From the NCBI RefSeq assembly GCF_900111775.1, contig NZ_FOJJ01000003.1:1-64000 (forward strand): 64,000 nucleotides of DNA. Reading direction: 5' to 3'. Source of the DNA: Desulfuromonas acetexigens (GTDB lineage Bacteria > Desulfobacterota > Desulfuromonadia > Desulfuromonadales > Trichloromonadaceae). A model generated the notes under the pieces. It worked only from the letters and a program-made list of their open reading frames with translations. It made no database searches and was not told the DNA's origin. Numbering within the stretch: the first letter of the stretch is position 1; every line of letters starts with the position of its first letter. Positions 51,313 to 60,253 of the stretch are shown here, one piece after another. A program made the position numbers and the translations under genes.

Positions 51313-51591
51313 ATGAGCTGGACAGTTTTATTGACCCGCAAGGCCGAAAAGCAGGTGGCCAAGTTGCCCCAAAGCATACGAACGGCCCTGCTGACCCTGA
51401 TACGGGAAATCGAGGTGGCCGGGCCGGTTCGCGGCAACTGGTCCAACTACGGCAAACTGGGGAGCGGGCTGCACCACTGCCACCTGAAAAAAGGCCGTCC
51501 GACCTATGTCGCCGTTTGGGAAGAAACGGAACATTCCGCCCGGCTCGTGGAGGTGATCTATGCAGGTACACACGAAAAAGCGCCCTACTGA
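51313..51591 (+). CDS. RelE/HigB-like toxin of second Xre-type pair
   Basis: 92 residues. MSWTVLLTRKAEKQVAKLPQSIRTALLTLIREIEVAGPVRGNWSNYGKL and HCHLKKGRPTYVAVWEETEHSARLVEVIYAGTHEKAPY give the RelE/HigB fold, with basic residues where the active site should be. Its end overlaps the antitoxin start by 32 bases. No good ribosome-binding site is seen before ATG 51313. It is probably a ribosome-dependent nuclease. Confidence 0.85.
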   Translation: MSWTVLLTRKAEKQVAKLPQSIRTALLTLIREIEVAGPVRGNWSNYGKLGSGLHHCHLKKGRPTYVAVWEETEHSARLVEVIYAGTHEKAPY

Positions 51592-51904
51592 GGCGGTACG
51601 CTTCACCGGCCCCGCCGACAAGGTTCAGGAACTTCGGCGCTTTGCCGCGGCCATCGGCCTGAAAGAAGTCGGCGATGCCGTACCCTGGCGGGCGGCGTTT
51701 CCCGAAGCGGAAACGAATTTGCCGGGATCGGTCCTGAAAGGGGCGCGCATCAAGGAAGGTTTGACTCAGGTTGAATTGAAGGAGAGGACCGGCATTTCCC
51801 AGCACCACATCAGCGAAATGGAAACCGGCAAGCGCCCCATCGGCAAGGAGTCGGCGCGGCGGTTGGCCGAAGCGCTGAATGTCGATTACCGGATTTTTCT
51901 CTGA
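51560..51904 (+). CDS. Xre-family antitoxin of second pair
   Basis: 114 residues from ATG 51560, with GGAGGTGAT upstream. The N-terminal part (1-50) is unrelated to the orphan at 49716, but the C-terminal helix-turn-helix GARIKEGLTQVELKERTGISQHHISEMETGKRPIGKESARRLAEALNVDYRIFL is closely related to it. It would bind and block the overlapping toxin. Confidence 0.9.
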   Translation: MQVHTKKRPTEAVRFTGPADKVQELRRFAAAIGLKEVGDAVPWRAAFPEAETNLPGSVLKGARIKEGLTQVELKERTGISQHHISEMETGKRPIGKESARRLAEALNVDYRIFL

Positions 51905-51958
51905 AATATCCCAGTAAGCTTGTGTGCCACTTGTTTACATTGCACATGACAATGACCC

Positions 51959-52009
51959 CAAAAACGACCAAGGGGCTACAGGCAAAAACCCGTAACCCCT
52001 TGATTTTAA

Positions 52010-52010
<1 letters not shown>
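51959..52010 (-). terminator. Terminator-like repeat copy 2, downstream of tRNA-Thr
   Basis: Read on the minus strand, CAAGGGGTTACGGG / CCTGTAGCCCCTTG is an imperfect stem starting 6 bp after the tRNA CCA end, then GGTCGTTTTTG. It is the natural terminator of the tRNA. A second copy lies at 51201-51252, and the toxin-antitoxin pair sits between. Confidence 0.75.
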
Positions 52011-52085
<75 letters not shown>

Positions 52086-52155
52086 GTTGTTTCGAAGCTC
52101 TGTTTTTAACGCAAACGCCGAAGGATTGTCAATGAAATCTTCCCATGGAGGTGTT

Positions 52156-53157
52156 ATGCCCACTGGATCCTGGAACCCCGCCGAACTGTTGAAACTTTCG
52201 GGCAGCTACTGGAATACCTGCACCCTGCACGCCGGAGTGAAGCTCGATGTCTTTTCACCCCTTGCCACCGAGCAACTTTCCGCCGCCGAGCTTGCCGCCC
52301 GGCGCGGTTTTTCGGCGCGTGGCCTGGCGATGCTCTTGGACGCCTTAACGGCGCTGGAACTGTTGACCAAGGAGGGCGAGCGTTACACCGCGACCGATTT
52401 CGCCCGCGAGTTTCTCGACCGGGCCGCACCGAGCTATCTCGGACACATGATCATGCACCATCATCACCTGGTGGCGAGTTGGGCGCGGCTCGACGAGGCG
52501 GTGCGCAGCGGCGCGCCGGTGCGGCGCAGCGTCTCCCACGAGGCCGAGGAGCAGGAGCGGGAAAGCTTCCTGCTCGGCATGTTCAACCTGGCCATGTTCG
52601 TCGCGCCGCGCGTGGCCGAGCAGGTCGATCTTTCCGGCCGCAAACGGCTGCTCGATCTGGGTGGTGGGCCGGGCACCTACGCCATCCATTTCTGCCAAAA
52701 AAATCCCGAGTTGCAGGGGGTGATCTTCGATCTCGCCACCACCCGCCCCTTCGCCGAAAAGACCCTGGCGCGCTTCGGCATGAGCGAGCGCATCCACTTT
52801 GCGGCAGGGGATTTCGAGCACGACGCCATCCCCGGCACTTTTGATGTGGCCTGGCTCTCGCATGTGCTGCACGGTGAGGGGCCGGACGATTGCGCCCATT
52901 TGCTGGCGAAGGCGACGGCGGCCCTGGAACCGGGGGGAATGCTGCTGGTGCAGGAATTCGTCCTCGACGGCAACCGCGCCGCGCCCCTTTTTCCGGCCCT
53001 CTTTTCGCTCAACATGCTGCTGGTCACCCGCGACGGTCAGGCTTACAGCGAGCCGGAAATCCGGCAGCTGATGGAAGAGGCCGGGCTGGCGCGGATCGAG
53101 CGTCTGCTGGTGGATTTGCCCAATGGCGCGGGCATCCTCGCCGGCTATAAGGATTGA
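52156..53157 (+). CDS. Class I SAM-dependent O-methyltransferase
   Basis: 333 residues from ATG 52156, with GGAGGTG upstream. An N-terminal winged-helix dimerisation domain (about 10-100, LSGSYWNTCTLHAGVKLDVFSPL...) precedes a SAM-binding Rossmann domain with LLDLGGGPGTYAIHFC near 183-198 and VAWLSHVLHGEGPDDC. This is the plan of acetylserotonin/caffeate-type small-molecule O-methyltransferases. The substrate is unknown. It starts next to the tRNA on the other strand. Confidence 0.9.
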   Translation: MPTGSWNPAELLKLSGSYWNTCTLHAGVKLDVFSPLATEQLSAAELAARRGFSARGLAMLLDALTALELLTKEGERYTATDFAREFLDRAAPSYLGHMIMHHHHLVASWARLDEAVRSGAPVRRSVSHEAEEQERESFLLGMFNLAMFVAPRVAEQVDLSGRKRLLDLGGGPGTYAIHFCQKNPELQGVIFDLATTRPFAEKTLARFGMSERIHFAAGDFEHDAIPGTFDVAWLSHVLHGEGPDDCAHLLAKATAALEPGGMLLVQEFVLDGNRAAPLFPALFSLNMLLVTRDGQAYSEPEIRQLMEEAGLARIERLLVDLPNGAGILAGYKD

Positions 53158-53165
53158 GGCGGGAA

Positions 53166-53669
53166 ATGCTGCTGCATTGCTCGAAAAAAATCGCCGAACG
53201 GCTGCCGGAACCTGTCGCCGAGTCCTTGGAGGAAACCGCCGTGCTGGGCAGCTGGCACGCCCACCTCTTCCAGCTCAAACGCCGCCAGTGCCTGCTCTTC
53301 TGTCACGACGAAACCCGCTACATGCTCTTTCTGCCGGGGGTGAACAAGAGTCATTTCAAGGAGCTGGGACGCCTGCACCGGGATCTCTTCCTGCTCAGCC
53401 TGGCCGCGCTGGAGGTGCCGGAGAGTCGGGTCATGCGCGTCGGGCTGGCCCTCGGTCCGCCTCGTTTCGACCGCGCCACCGACCGCTCGGTCCTTGGCTC
53501 GCTGAATGTCGCCGCCACCGACCTGAGCATCTATCTGGAGGCTGTCGACAATCCGCTGGAACTTGATCCGGTGACGGTGGCGCTCATGCTCAACCGACGC
53601 CCGGTGACGGCGCGCGGCGCCTGGCTTTGGCCGGAAAAGGGGATGCTGGAGAAGGTGGCGCGGCTGTAG
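53166..53669 (+). CDS. DUF6933-like protein of unknown function
   Basis: 167 residues from ATG 53166, 8 bp after the methyltransferase and preceded by GAGGCGGG. MLLHCSKKIAERLPEPVAESLEETAVLGSWHAHLFQLKRRQCLLFCHDETRYMLFLPGV and the C-terminal LDPVTVALMLNRRPVTARGAWLWPEKGMLE are typical of small cytoplasmic proteins I place in DUF6933. No catalytic motif is evident. It is probably co-transcribed with the methyltransferase. Confidence 0.75.
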   Translation: MLLHCSKKIAERLPEPVAESLEETAVLGSWHAHLFQLKRRQCLLFCHDETRYMLFLPGVNKSHFKELGRLHRDLFLLSLAALEVPESRVMRVGLALGPPRFDRATDRSVLGSLNVAATDLSIYLEAVDNPLELDPVTVALMLNRRPVTARGAWLWPEKGMLEKVARL

Positions 53670-53690
53670 AATCCGGGGCGTTCGTGGATG

Positions 53691-53719
53691 TTGACAGGAG
53701 GAAAATTGAGGAGTAACTA
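53691..53719 (+). promoter_or_regulatory. Predicted sigma-70 promoter of cstA-like gene
   Basis: TTGACA (53691-53696), 17-bp spacer, TAACTA (53714-53719), 39 bp before the GTG start codon. Confidence 0.55.
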
Positions 53720-53757
53720 ATCTTCATCAGTCCTCATTCCTGTCGGGAGGCTTCGCC

Positions 53758-55500
53758 GTGAACAGCCTGGTCTACATGCTCCTCGCCGCCGCCGGTTATC
53801 TGCTCGCCTATCGCCTCTACGGCCGCTTTCTCGGCCGGCGGATTTTCGAGCTGTCGAACCGTAACCGCATGCCCGCCCACCGCTTCCGCGACGATGTCGA
53901 TTATATCCCCTCGAAGCGGCATATCGTCCTCGGCCACCACTTCACCACCATCGCCGGCCTCGGCCCCATTGTCGGCCCGGCCATCGGCATTATCTGGGGC
54001 TGGCTCCCCGCGACCCTCTGGGTCATTTTCGGCTCGATCTTTCTCGGCGCGGTTCACGACTTTTCCGCCATGGTCATGAGCGCCCGCCATCGCGGCCGCA
54101 CCCTCGGGGATTTGACCGGCGACCTGCTCAACCCGACGACCCGCCACGCCTTTCAACTCATCATCCAGTTTCTGCTCTGGATCGTGGTCGCCATCTTCGC
54201 CATGATCATGGGCATCCTCTTCACCATGTATCCCCAGTCGGTGCTGCCGATCTGGCTGCAGATCCCCATCGCCGTCTGGCTGGGACGGCGGCTCTACCGC
54301 GGCGAAAACGACACCTTCCAATCCCTGGTCGCCCTCGTTCTCATGTATCTGAGCATCGGCCTCGGCCTCTACTTCCCGATCACCGTTCCCCCCATCGCCG
54401 GCTCACCCATCGTCACCTGGACCCTGATCCTGCTGGCCTATGCCTTCATCGCCTCGACCCTGCCGGTCCATGTGCTGCTGCAACCCCGCGACTACATCAA
54501 CTCGAACCAGTTGCTCATCGCCATGGCCCTGCTCACCCTGGGGCTCTGCGTCGCCCACCCGCCGCTCACCGCCCCGGCCCTCAATCCGGCAGCCTTCGCC
54601 CCGGGCACGGACATCCCGCCCCTCTTCCCGCTCCTTTTCATCACCATCGCCTGCGGCGCCATTTCCGGTTTTCACTCCCTGGCCGCCTCGGGCACCGTGG
54701 TGAAACAGATCGACAAAGAGGAGGATATGCTCGCCATCGGCTACGGCGGCATGCTCATCGAAGGGCTGCTCGCGGCCCTGGCGCTGGCGGCCATCGCCGG
54801 CGGCATGGGCATGGGGCTGGTCAAGGGGGAGGTACTCTACACCGGCGCCGAGGCCTTCCGCGTCCATTACGCCAGCTGGGCCTCGGCCCAGGGGATGGCG
54901 GCGATGATCGAGGCCTTCGTGGTCGGCGCCGCCAACCTGCTCGGTGCCCTCGGCATTCCCCCGGAGTTGGGGAAATCCCTCATCGCCGTCTTCATCGTCT
55001 CCTTCGCCGGCACCACCCTCGACTCGGCGACTCGCATCCAGCGGTTGTCGTTGCAGGAAATCTTCCGCAACCGCGAGGGTGTGGTCATGCGTCCCCTGCA
55101 CAATAATTACGCGGCGACCCTGGTGGTGGTCGTCATGGCCGCGGCGCTCTGCTTCGCCCAGCCCGGGGCCAAGGGCGCCCTGGTGCTCTGGCCGATGTTC
55201 GGCGCCCTCAACCAGCTGCTGGCCGCCCTCGGGCTGACCGTCGCCACCGTCTACCTGGCGAAGAAGGGCAAGAACATTCTCATCACCTTTTTGCCGATGC
55301 TCTTCATGCTGGTCATGACCACCTGGGCCATGGCCATCAACCTGAGGGATTTTTACGCCCGGGGGAACATGTTGCTCTTCTCCCTTTCGGTCGTCATCCT
55401 GCTCCTCACCCTCTGGCTGCTCATCGGCGCCGCCTGCTCCCTGCGCGGGGGACAACGCACCCACCTCAACGAAGACCTGGCGCCGGAACCGGGGGAGTAG
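53758..55500 (+). CDS. cstA: Carbon starvation protein CstA family transporter
   Basis: 580 residues starting at GTG 53758 after TCGGGAGG. There are about 14-16 hydrophobic segments. The family motifs appear in order: HRFRDDVDYIPSKRHIVLGHHFTTIAGLGPIVGPAIG, AVHDFSAMVMSARHRGRTLGDLTGD and ITIACGAISGFHSLAASGTVVKQIDKEEDM. CstA-type proteins import peptides or pyruvate during starvation; the substrate here is not shown. It stands alone, between the methyltransferase pair and a toxin-antitoxin pair. Confidence 0.95.
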   Translation: MNSLVYMLLAAAGYLLAYRLYGRFLGRRIFELSNRNRMPAHRFRDDVDYIPSKRHIVLGHHFTTIAGLGPIVGPAIGIIWGWLPATLWVIFGSIFLGAVHDFSAMVMSARHRGRTLGDLTGDLLNPTTRHAFQLIIQFLLWIVVAIFAMIMGILFTMYPQSVLPIWLQIPIAVWLGRRLYRGENDTFQSLVALVLMYLSIGLGLYFPITVPPIAGSPIVTWTLILLAYAFIASTLPVHVLLQPRDYINSNQLLIAMALLTLGLCVAHPPLTAPALNPAAFAPGTDIPPLFPLLFITIACGAISGFHSLAASGTVVKQIDKEEDMLAIGYGGMLIEGLLAALALAAIAGGMGMGLVKGEVLYTGAEAFRVHYASWASAQGMAAMIEAFVVGAANLLGALGIPPELGKSLIAVFIVSFAGTTLDSATRIQRLSLQEIFRNREGVVMRPLHNNYAATLVVVVMAAALCFAQPGAKGALVLWPMFGALNQLLAALGLTVATVYLAKKGKNILITFLPMLFMLVMTTWAMAINLRDFYARGNMLLFSLSVVILLLTLWLLIGAACSLRGGQRTHLNEDLAPEPGE

Positions 55501-55560
55501 TTTGACGGTCACTACCGGCCGCATGTCACTGTCGGAGTATCCGCAGTGAAACCGGACTTC

Positions 55561-55589
55561 TTGACAGAGATGCTAGCGACTGCTAGCGT
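55561..55589 (+). promoter_or_regulatory. Promoter with two tandem TGCTAGCG boxes for RHH-ParE pair
   Basis: TTGACA (55561-55566), 17-bp spacer, TAGCGT (55584-55589). Two copies of TGCTAGCG (55571-55578, 55581-55588) overlap the spacer and -10, so a bound ribbon-helix-helix antitoxin would block it. Confidence 0.5.
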
Positions 55590-55613
55590 GAAAAAAGCCG
55601 AAAGGAAACCATC

Positions 55614-55892
55614 ATGACCCGTCAACTGAATTTACGCGTGAATGACGAGTTCGCCGAACGTCTGGAGAGACTTTCCCGAAAGATGGGGCGATCGATGGCG
55701 GCGGTGCTGGAAGCGGTCGGCAGTCCGGCGATCGAAGCCGCCGAGGCCGACCTTCAATTCGAGGCGGAAGCCCTGGCCGCCTGGGAAGACTATGAACTGA
55801 CCGGCAACCACGTCTCGGCCGAAACCGTGGAAACCCTGTTCGACGAGGCCCTCGCCCGAGCCCGGACGATCGCGGAAAAACAACGGGGATGA
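55614..55892 (+). CDS. Ribbon-helix-helix (CopG-like) antitoxin
   Basis: 92 residues. MTRQLNLRVNDEFAERLERLSRKMGRSMAAVLEAVG is the ribbon-helix-helix DNA-binding region. The acidic C terminus (about 45-92) should wrap the toxin. GAAAGGAAACC precedes the ATG. It overlaps the ParE-like gene by 4 bp. Confidence 0.87.
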   Translation: MTRQLNLRVNDEFAERLERLSRKMGRSMAAVLEAVGSPAIEAAEADLQFEAEALAAWEDYELTGNHVSAETVETLFDEALARARTIAEKQRG

Positions 55893-56239
55893 CGCGCAAG
55901 GTTGTCGCCACCCCCCTCTTCGCCCGGCGGTTGCAGGAGTTTCTTGACGACTATGCCGAACTCGGCGCGGTTCGTTTCGTCGAACGCCTGCACACCGCCT
56001 ATCGGGAGATGCTGGCCAATATCACCCGTTTCGAAGAGATTGCCCCCGCCCGCAGAAGAACGGTCGCCGGAAAAGAGATCACTGTTCGGGAATATGTCCT
56101 GAACGCCGGCGCCCGGGATTTTCTCGTCCTCTACTGGGAGCCGCCCGATCCACAGGAACCGATACTGCTCCTGAATATCCGCATCGGCGGGCAAAACCGT
56201 TTCCGCTGGAAAACGGAAAATAAGCATGCGGGAGAGTAA
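55889..56239 (+). CDS. ParE/RelE-like toxin
   Basis: 116 residues. VVATPLFARRLQEFLDDYAELGAVRFVERLHTAYREMLANITRFEEIAPARRRT, then VREYVLNAGARDFLVLYWEPPDPQEPILLLNIRIGGQNRFRW, show the ParE helix-helix-strand plan. It would poison gyrase or the ribosome. It overlaps the antitoxin, as usual for parDE. Confidence 0.87.
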   Translation: MTRKVVATPLFARRLQEFLDDYAELGAVRFVERLHTAYREMLANITRFEEIAPARRRTVAGKEITVREYVLNAGARDFLVLYWEPPDPQEPILLLNIRIGGQNRFRWKTENKHAGE

Positions 56240-56361
56240 GGAAGACACTCCGAACCTGACCGTCTGACCGTTTCATCGCTCCCACCGATGTTTTCTCTCC
56301 CCCCTCCCACGCACGTCCGATCTTTTCGAAAGCCCCCCAAACCCTTTCCATCAATCAAGCC

Positions 56362-56393
56362 CGTAGGATGCGGTGAACGAAGTGAACCGCATC
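56362..56393 (+). repeat. REP copy (forward)
   Basis: CGTAGGATGCGGTGAACGAAGTGAACCGCATC, with the same AACCGGGG 3' flank as the copy at 34299, which suggests recent spread of that version. Confidence 0.8.
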
Positions 56394-56460
56394 AACCGGG
56401 GACTCCGACCGTCAAAAGTGTGTTTTCAAGATGTGACCCCGACTGAGGGGGCCGCCGGTT

Positions 56461-58239
56461 TCAGCGGGGTGGGCGGCGGGTTTCGTGGAACCAGGGGCGG
56501 TATTGTTCCATGCGGGCGATCTGGTCGGCGGGGGCGCGGCGTTTGCAGGTGGCGAAATCTTCGGCATCGAGGCTCGCGCCCCAGCGCCGTTCCACGCAGT
56601 CGTTGGGATTGTAGGCGATTTCCAGGGCCGCTTGCCGACGATAGATTTCGGCCAGACTCAGCCGCCAGGTCCCGCCGTCGCTACGGGTGTAGGAGATGAA
56701 GCGCTCTTCCGCCGTCCGGGCATGGAGGCCTTCGATCCCGGCGGCGGCTTCTTCCGCGTCGCGGTCGCCGAGCTTGAACAACTCCGGATGGCGGCGAATG
56801 CGCTCCGGCAGTCCGGCCAATACCTTCATGGCGATGAGCAGGCGCATGTCTCGCGAGGGGGTGGCGTAATCCTCCCAGGGGCCGACGGTCTCGAAGATGG
56901 CCGGACCCTTGGGCATGGCGACCACCCTTCCGCGCTCGGCGCGCATGTAGTTCTCGCCGTTGTCCACCGAGCGCACCCGGGTTTCGAGCTGCTCCATCAA
57001 CGCGTCGAGGGTGCTGCGATAGGCGGCTTCCGGATTGAGACCCTGTGGATTGATCAGCCCTTCCATGCGGGCATAAAAGTCGCCCGGCGCCATGTCGGCC
57101 TGCTCCGTGGAGAAGGGCGGCAGCCCCGAGCGGCCGTCGAGGGCGGCGTTGGCCGGTTGCCGCCAGCTTTTGCCGGAGCGGCCCGGCGCACGGTAGGCCT
57201 TGAAGCCGGGTCCGGCGCTGGGGGTGGCGGCGAAGAGGAAGTTCCCCTCCCAGTAGCGTTTGCGGGCGACGGAATTGTCCGGCTGGGCATCGACCGCCAG
57301 CAGCACGCCGGGGCTCGTGTCGGTCTGGGGAAACCATTTCGTCAGGATCAGAATGTGGCCGTAGGGGTCGGCGAAAAGGGTTCCGGGCCAGAGATATTCG
57401 CGCGTGAGGGGCACCGGATAGAAGTCGCAGGCCTCGGCGTCGAGAGCGGTGCGGGCATTGCCGGAATGAACGACGTTCACCAGATCGCGGCTTGTTTTGC
57501 GAAAGGCCTCGGCCGCAGCCCGAGTGCCGACAAAGCTCGTATCGAGGCGAGGCGGGCCGCATTGCGGCGGTCGCTGGGCGGTTCCCCTATCACAGGGGCG
57601 GTAAGCCAGGGGCAAGCCGAGCTTCCAGGCGAAATAGGCGCGCAGAAAATAGGGGAGATCGGCGCAGTCGGGCTCGGCGGAAATCCGCGCATCTTCCCCC
57701 GGACGCAGGTAGTCGTACAGGAAGTTGCGGGCGGGATCGCGCAGCACTGGTTCGAGGGAAGGAAAACTCAGGGATTCTTCCGGCGGGGCGTCGAAGAGAT
57801 GCTCGATCCAGGCGGCGTACAACGCCTCGCTGGCCAGGTCCCAGCGCCCCGAACCGCGCTTCGCGCTCTCTTCGCCCACCGCGATTTCGGCGCGGGCGAC
57901 GACCGCGCCGGCGCGCAGGACTTCGATGCGATAACCGCCGGCGACGGCTACGGGCACGACCGCCCGCAAGCTCCAGGGCGGACCACCGGCGCGGACCGTC
58001 GGCAACGCCTCCCCTGCCCCATCGGGGCCGGTGAGCCGCAGGCCGGTCAGTTCGCCGTCGACGGCCACCGCCAGAATCCGCATCGGCTCCCCGGGGCGCG
58101 GGGTCAAAGGCGCAAACCACACCCGCACCGCCTCCCCCTCGCCGCCCGTAGCAACCGCACAGGCCGGGGTGGAGAGGCTGAAAACCAACGCGGCCGCGAA
58201 AAGAATCAGCGCCGTACAATAACGAAGTCGCAGGGTCAT
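56461..58239 (-). CDS. Secreted protein of unknown function, possible transglutaminase-like enzyme
   Basis: 592 residues from ATG 58239, at the start of a signal peptide (MTLRLRYCTALILFAAALVFSLSTPACA). After an Ig-like or beta-rich region (about 30-130, VWFAPLTPRPGEPMRILAVAV), the core has EPDCADLPYFLRAYFAWKLGLPL, then PGTLFADPYGHILILTKWFP. The spaced Cys, His and Asp resemble a transglutaminase/papain-like triad, but the order is not certain. The C terminus is long and mostly helical (KVLAGLPERIRRHPELF). I do not recognise a family. A REP copy lies 68 bp past its end. Confidence 0.65.
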   Translation of the reverse strand: MTLRLRYCTALILFAAALVFSLSTPACAVATGGEGEAVRVWFAPLTPRPGEPMRILAVAVDGELTGLRLTGPDGAGEALPTVRAGGPPWSLRAVVPVAVAGGYRIEVLRAGAVVARAEIAVGEESAKRGSGRWDLASEALYAAWIEHLFDAPPEESLSFPSLEPVLRDPARNFLYDYLRPGEDARISAEPDCADLPYFLRAYFAWKLGLPLAYRPCDRGTAQRPPQCGPPRLDTSFVGTRAAAEAFRKTSRDLVNVVHSGNARTALDAEACDFYPVPLTREYLWPGTLFADPYGHILILTKWFPQTDTSPGVLLAVDAQPDNSVARKRYWEGNFLFAATPSAGPGFKAYRAPGRSGKSWRQPANAALDGRSGLPPFSTEQADMAPGDFYARMEGLINPQGLNPEAAYRSTLDALMEQLETRVRSVDNGENYMRAERGRVVAMPKGPAIFETVGPWEDYATPSRDMRLLIAMKVLAGLPERIRRHPELFKLGDRDAEEAAAGIEGLHARTAEERFISYTRSDGGTWRLSLAEIYRRQAALEIAYNPNDCVERRWGASLDAEDFATCKRRAPADQIARMEQYRPWFHETRRPPR

Positions 58240-58425
58240 CCGTAAAGTTTCATATGAAAAAATGAATGGTTGAAACAGTTTACCCGCTCGCACACCAAGA
58301 GCAAGCCGTCCGGCCGAATCGCGCCCCGTCCTGCCCAAAAACACGAAAAGCCGCTCCGTGAGAGGCGGCCGTGGCTAGCGATTCGGGTTATCGGTAAGAG
58401 AACAAGGGGGTTCAACCTAGCCGAC

Positions 58426-58725
58426 CTACGGCAGGCGCAGCAATCGTTCGCTGCGCCAAACCCGGACGATGCTCAGGCGTTCGGCGTCGCGGCGGTAGAC
58501 AATCCGAAAAGGGGGATGAATCAGTTCCCGCAACCAGGGCTGACCGAATTCCGGGACGACCCTGCCGCGCTCGGGATGGGCTGGCAACTTTTCGATCAAG
58601 GCGATGATTTCGCGCACAAAGCGTTCCCCGACTTCCGGCACCTGCTGTTCCCGATAATAGTCGCGGAGCCCTTCCAGGTCCGTGACCGCCGATTCGGCCA
58701 AGGTGACGGTAAGTGGCCGGGGCAT
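58426..58725 (-). CDS. RelE/ParE-family toxin
   Basis: 99 residues. LAESAVTDLEGLRDYYREQQVPEVGERFVREIIALIEKLPAHPERGRVVPEFGQPWLRELIHPPFRIVYRRDAERLSIVRVWRSERLL has the RelE/ParE pattern, including the conserved FRIVYR strand. The gene starts 2 bp after the antitoxin stop. Confidence 0.9.
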   Translation of the reverse strand: MPRPLTVTLAESAVTDLEGLRDYYREQQVPEVGERFVREIIALIEKLPAHPERGRVVPEFGQPWLRELIHPPFRIVYRRDAERLSIVRVWRSERLLRLP

Positions 58726-58727
58726 GG

Positions 58728-58997
58728 CTATTTTAGCCCCAGTCGCTGCTTGGCGGTAGCCAAATCAACTTGGCGCTGGTTGTCCAGGTCGCTCAGCCCC
58801 TCGACGACCGCCCGCAGGAATGTCTTTTCTTCCTCCGACGCCTCGAAATCCTCCAGGGACTGCATGACCGCCACGCCGCGCCCGCGACTGGTCAAGAGCA
58901 GAGGGCGATGACTTTCCTGGGTCCGCCGGACGATTTTGCCGGGATTCACCTTGATGTCCGCCAGGGGGACGATGTCTTCCGAAAACTTGACGCCCAT
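58728..58997 (-). CDS. Phd/YefM-family antitoxin
   Basis: 89 residues from ATG 58997, after AAAGGAGGTGC. FSEDIVPLADIKVNPGKIVRRTQESHRPLLLTSRGRGVAVMQSLEDFE is the Phd/YefM pattern. The C-terminal half is charged. A sigma-70 promoter lies just upstream. Confidence 0.9.
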   Translation of the reverse strand: MGVKFSEDIVPLADIKVNPGKIVRRTQESHRPLLLTSRGRGVAVMQSLEDFEASEEEKTFLRAVVEGLSDLDNQRQVDLATAKQRLGLK

Positions 58998-59020
58998 GAA
59001 CGCACCTCCTTTATGACCAC

Positions 59021-59049
59021 TTGATAGCACCTGTAAAGAGGCCCGTCAA
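59021..59049 (-). promoter_or_regulatory. Sigma-70 promoter of the Phd-RelE pair
   Basis: On the minus strand, TTGACG (59049-59044), 17-bp spacer, TATCAA (59026-59021), 24 bases before the ATG at 58997. Confidence 0.5.
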
Positions 59050-59151
59050 GCGAACACTTCCACGTCCGGTTCCGGCCCTATCACGCGCGAAAGGTGGCCG
59101 TAGGCTTTCGATTAAACTGCCATATTATGTATCCTGTCCGCGGAACTCCCC

Positions 59152-60234
59152 CTACTTGTGAGGCCATCCATCATCTTCGTCAGCAGAAACATAGACGTCA
59201 GTAGGCGTTTGTATCCTGAACTCATCAATTTCAAAATCATGCGGATCTTCAATTTCAAAGGTAAAAGTCAAGTCTACCTGCACTATTTCTGAATCTTCCA
59301 CAGTTTTAGATACCTTTTCCCATGGGATTAACACCTTGTCTTCACTGTCATAAGATGCAGTGTCTAGATTGTCATATTCAACGTCTGCCGCATAATCTAC
59401 AGTAGTAGTTATTTCAACATGCGCCTTTCCTGTTTGGCCTTCAGAAGGTGGAGTCAGTGCAAGTAAAGAAACTGATAGCTCACCGACACTATCTACAGTT
59501 ACGTCATAAACTTCGCCATCTTGATCATCTAAAACAAATCCTAGTAGCCCAAAGTCTTCCTTGATTCGTTCCAGTATTTCTCTTTCGTTTTTATGCAATA
59601 GCTCTTCGGCCAATGGTGCTAGTTTTTCAAAATAAAAAGTAACGTCATTTAAGCACTGCTCTAATGATCCTTTCGCTATAAGGTTCTTGAAGCTGTCTTC
59701 AATACCCTTCATATCCTTATCATTACTGACAACATATAATTGTTGCCCCTCTTCGTCGGCCCAATCATTTAATGCAGAAAGAACAAAAGCATCAGGAAAT
59801 TCTGATTTCTTTTTCCCTTCTCTAAATGGCAATGCGGAATTAAAATAAAGGGTGAATACTTCCTTTGTAATTGCTCTGTCGACTGGCACAACGACGGCCC
59901 CAACTTCAGCTGAGAATGCTTCAAATTGTTTTATAATTTCCTCGGTGATTGATTCAAAATTGGGGTCTTTAAATACAGGCGAATAAGTATCTCCTAAATT
60001 TTTAAAAATTTTCGCTTGATTACGCGATTTCTTTATCGCCTGTATAGCAGCTGTTGTTTCTTCTCTGATATTTGCTTTTACTTCTTCTATAGTCACGTCC
60101 GTCAATAAAATACGGATTCTGCCTTGATTCACCGACTCTCTTAGAGCGACAAATGCTGGATGACCATAGAAAAAATTCATTTTGATGAAAATTGAAGTGT
60201 CGATAAAAACGTTTATTGTCTCAAATCCGGTCAT
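59152..60234 (-). CDS. PIN-domain (DUF4935-like) putative ribonuclease, cassette gene
   Basis: 360 residues, much more AT-rich than neighbours. The N-terminal PIN domain (about 1-180) has the acidic residues FIDTSIFI near the start, LLTDVTIEEVKANI, FPDAFVLSAL near 146-155 and VVSNDKDM, in the order of the metal-binding site. The C-terminal half (about 210-360) is acidic, beta-rich and unrecognised. PIN domains cut RNA, often as toxins or in phage defence. It follows an attC site, has a leader resembling that of the upstream cassette, and has no antitoxin beside it. Confidence 0.83.
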   Translation of the reverse strand: MTGFETINVFIDTSIFIKMNFFYGHPAFVALRESVNQGRIRILLTDVTIEEVKANIREETTAAIQAIKKSRNQAKIFKNLGDTYSPVFKDPNFESITEEIIKQFEAFSAEVGAVVVPVDRAITKEVFTLYFNSALPFREGKKKSEFPDAFVLSALNDWADEEGQQLYVVSNDKDMKGIEDSFKNLIAKGSLEQCLNDVTFYFEKLAPLAEELLHKNEREILERIKEDFGLLGFVLDDQDGEVYDVTVDSVGELSVSLLALTPPSEGQTGKAHVEITTTVDYAADVEYDNLDTASYDSEDKVLIPWEKVSKTVEDSEIVQVDLTFTFEIEDPHDFEIDEFRIQTPTDVYVSADEDDGWPHK

Positions 60235-60253
60235 CTTGAATACCTTATTTGTC

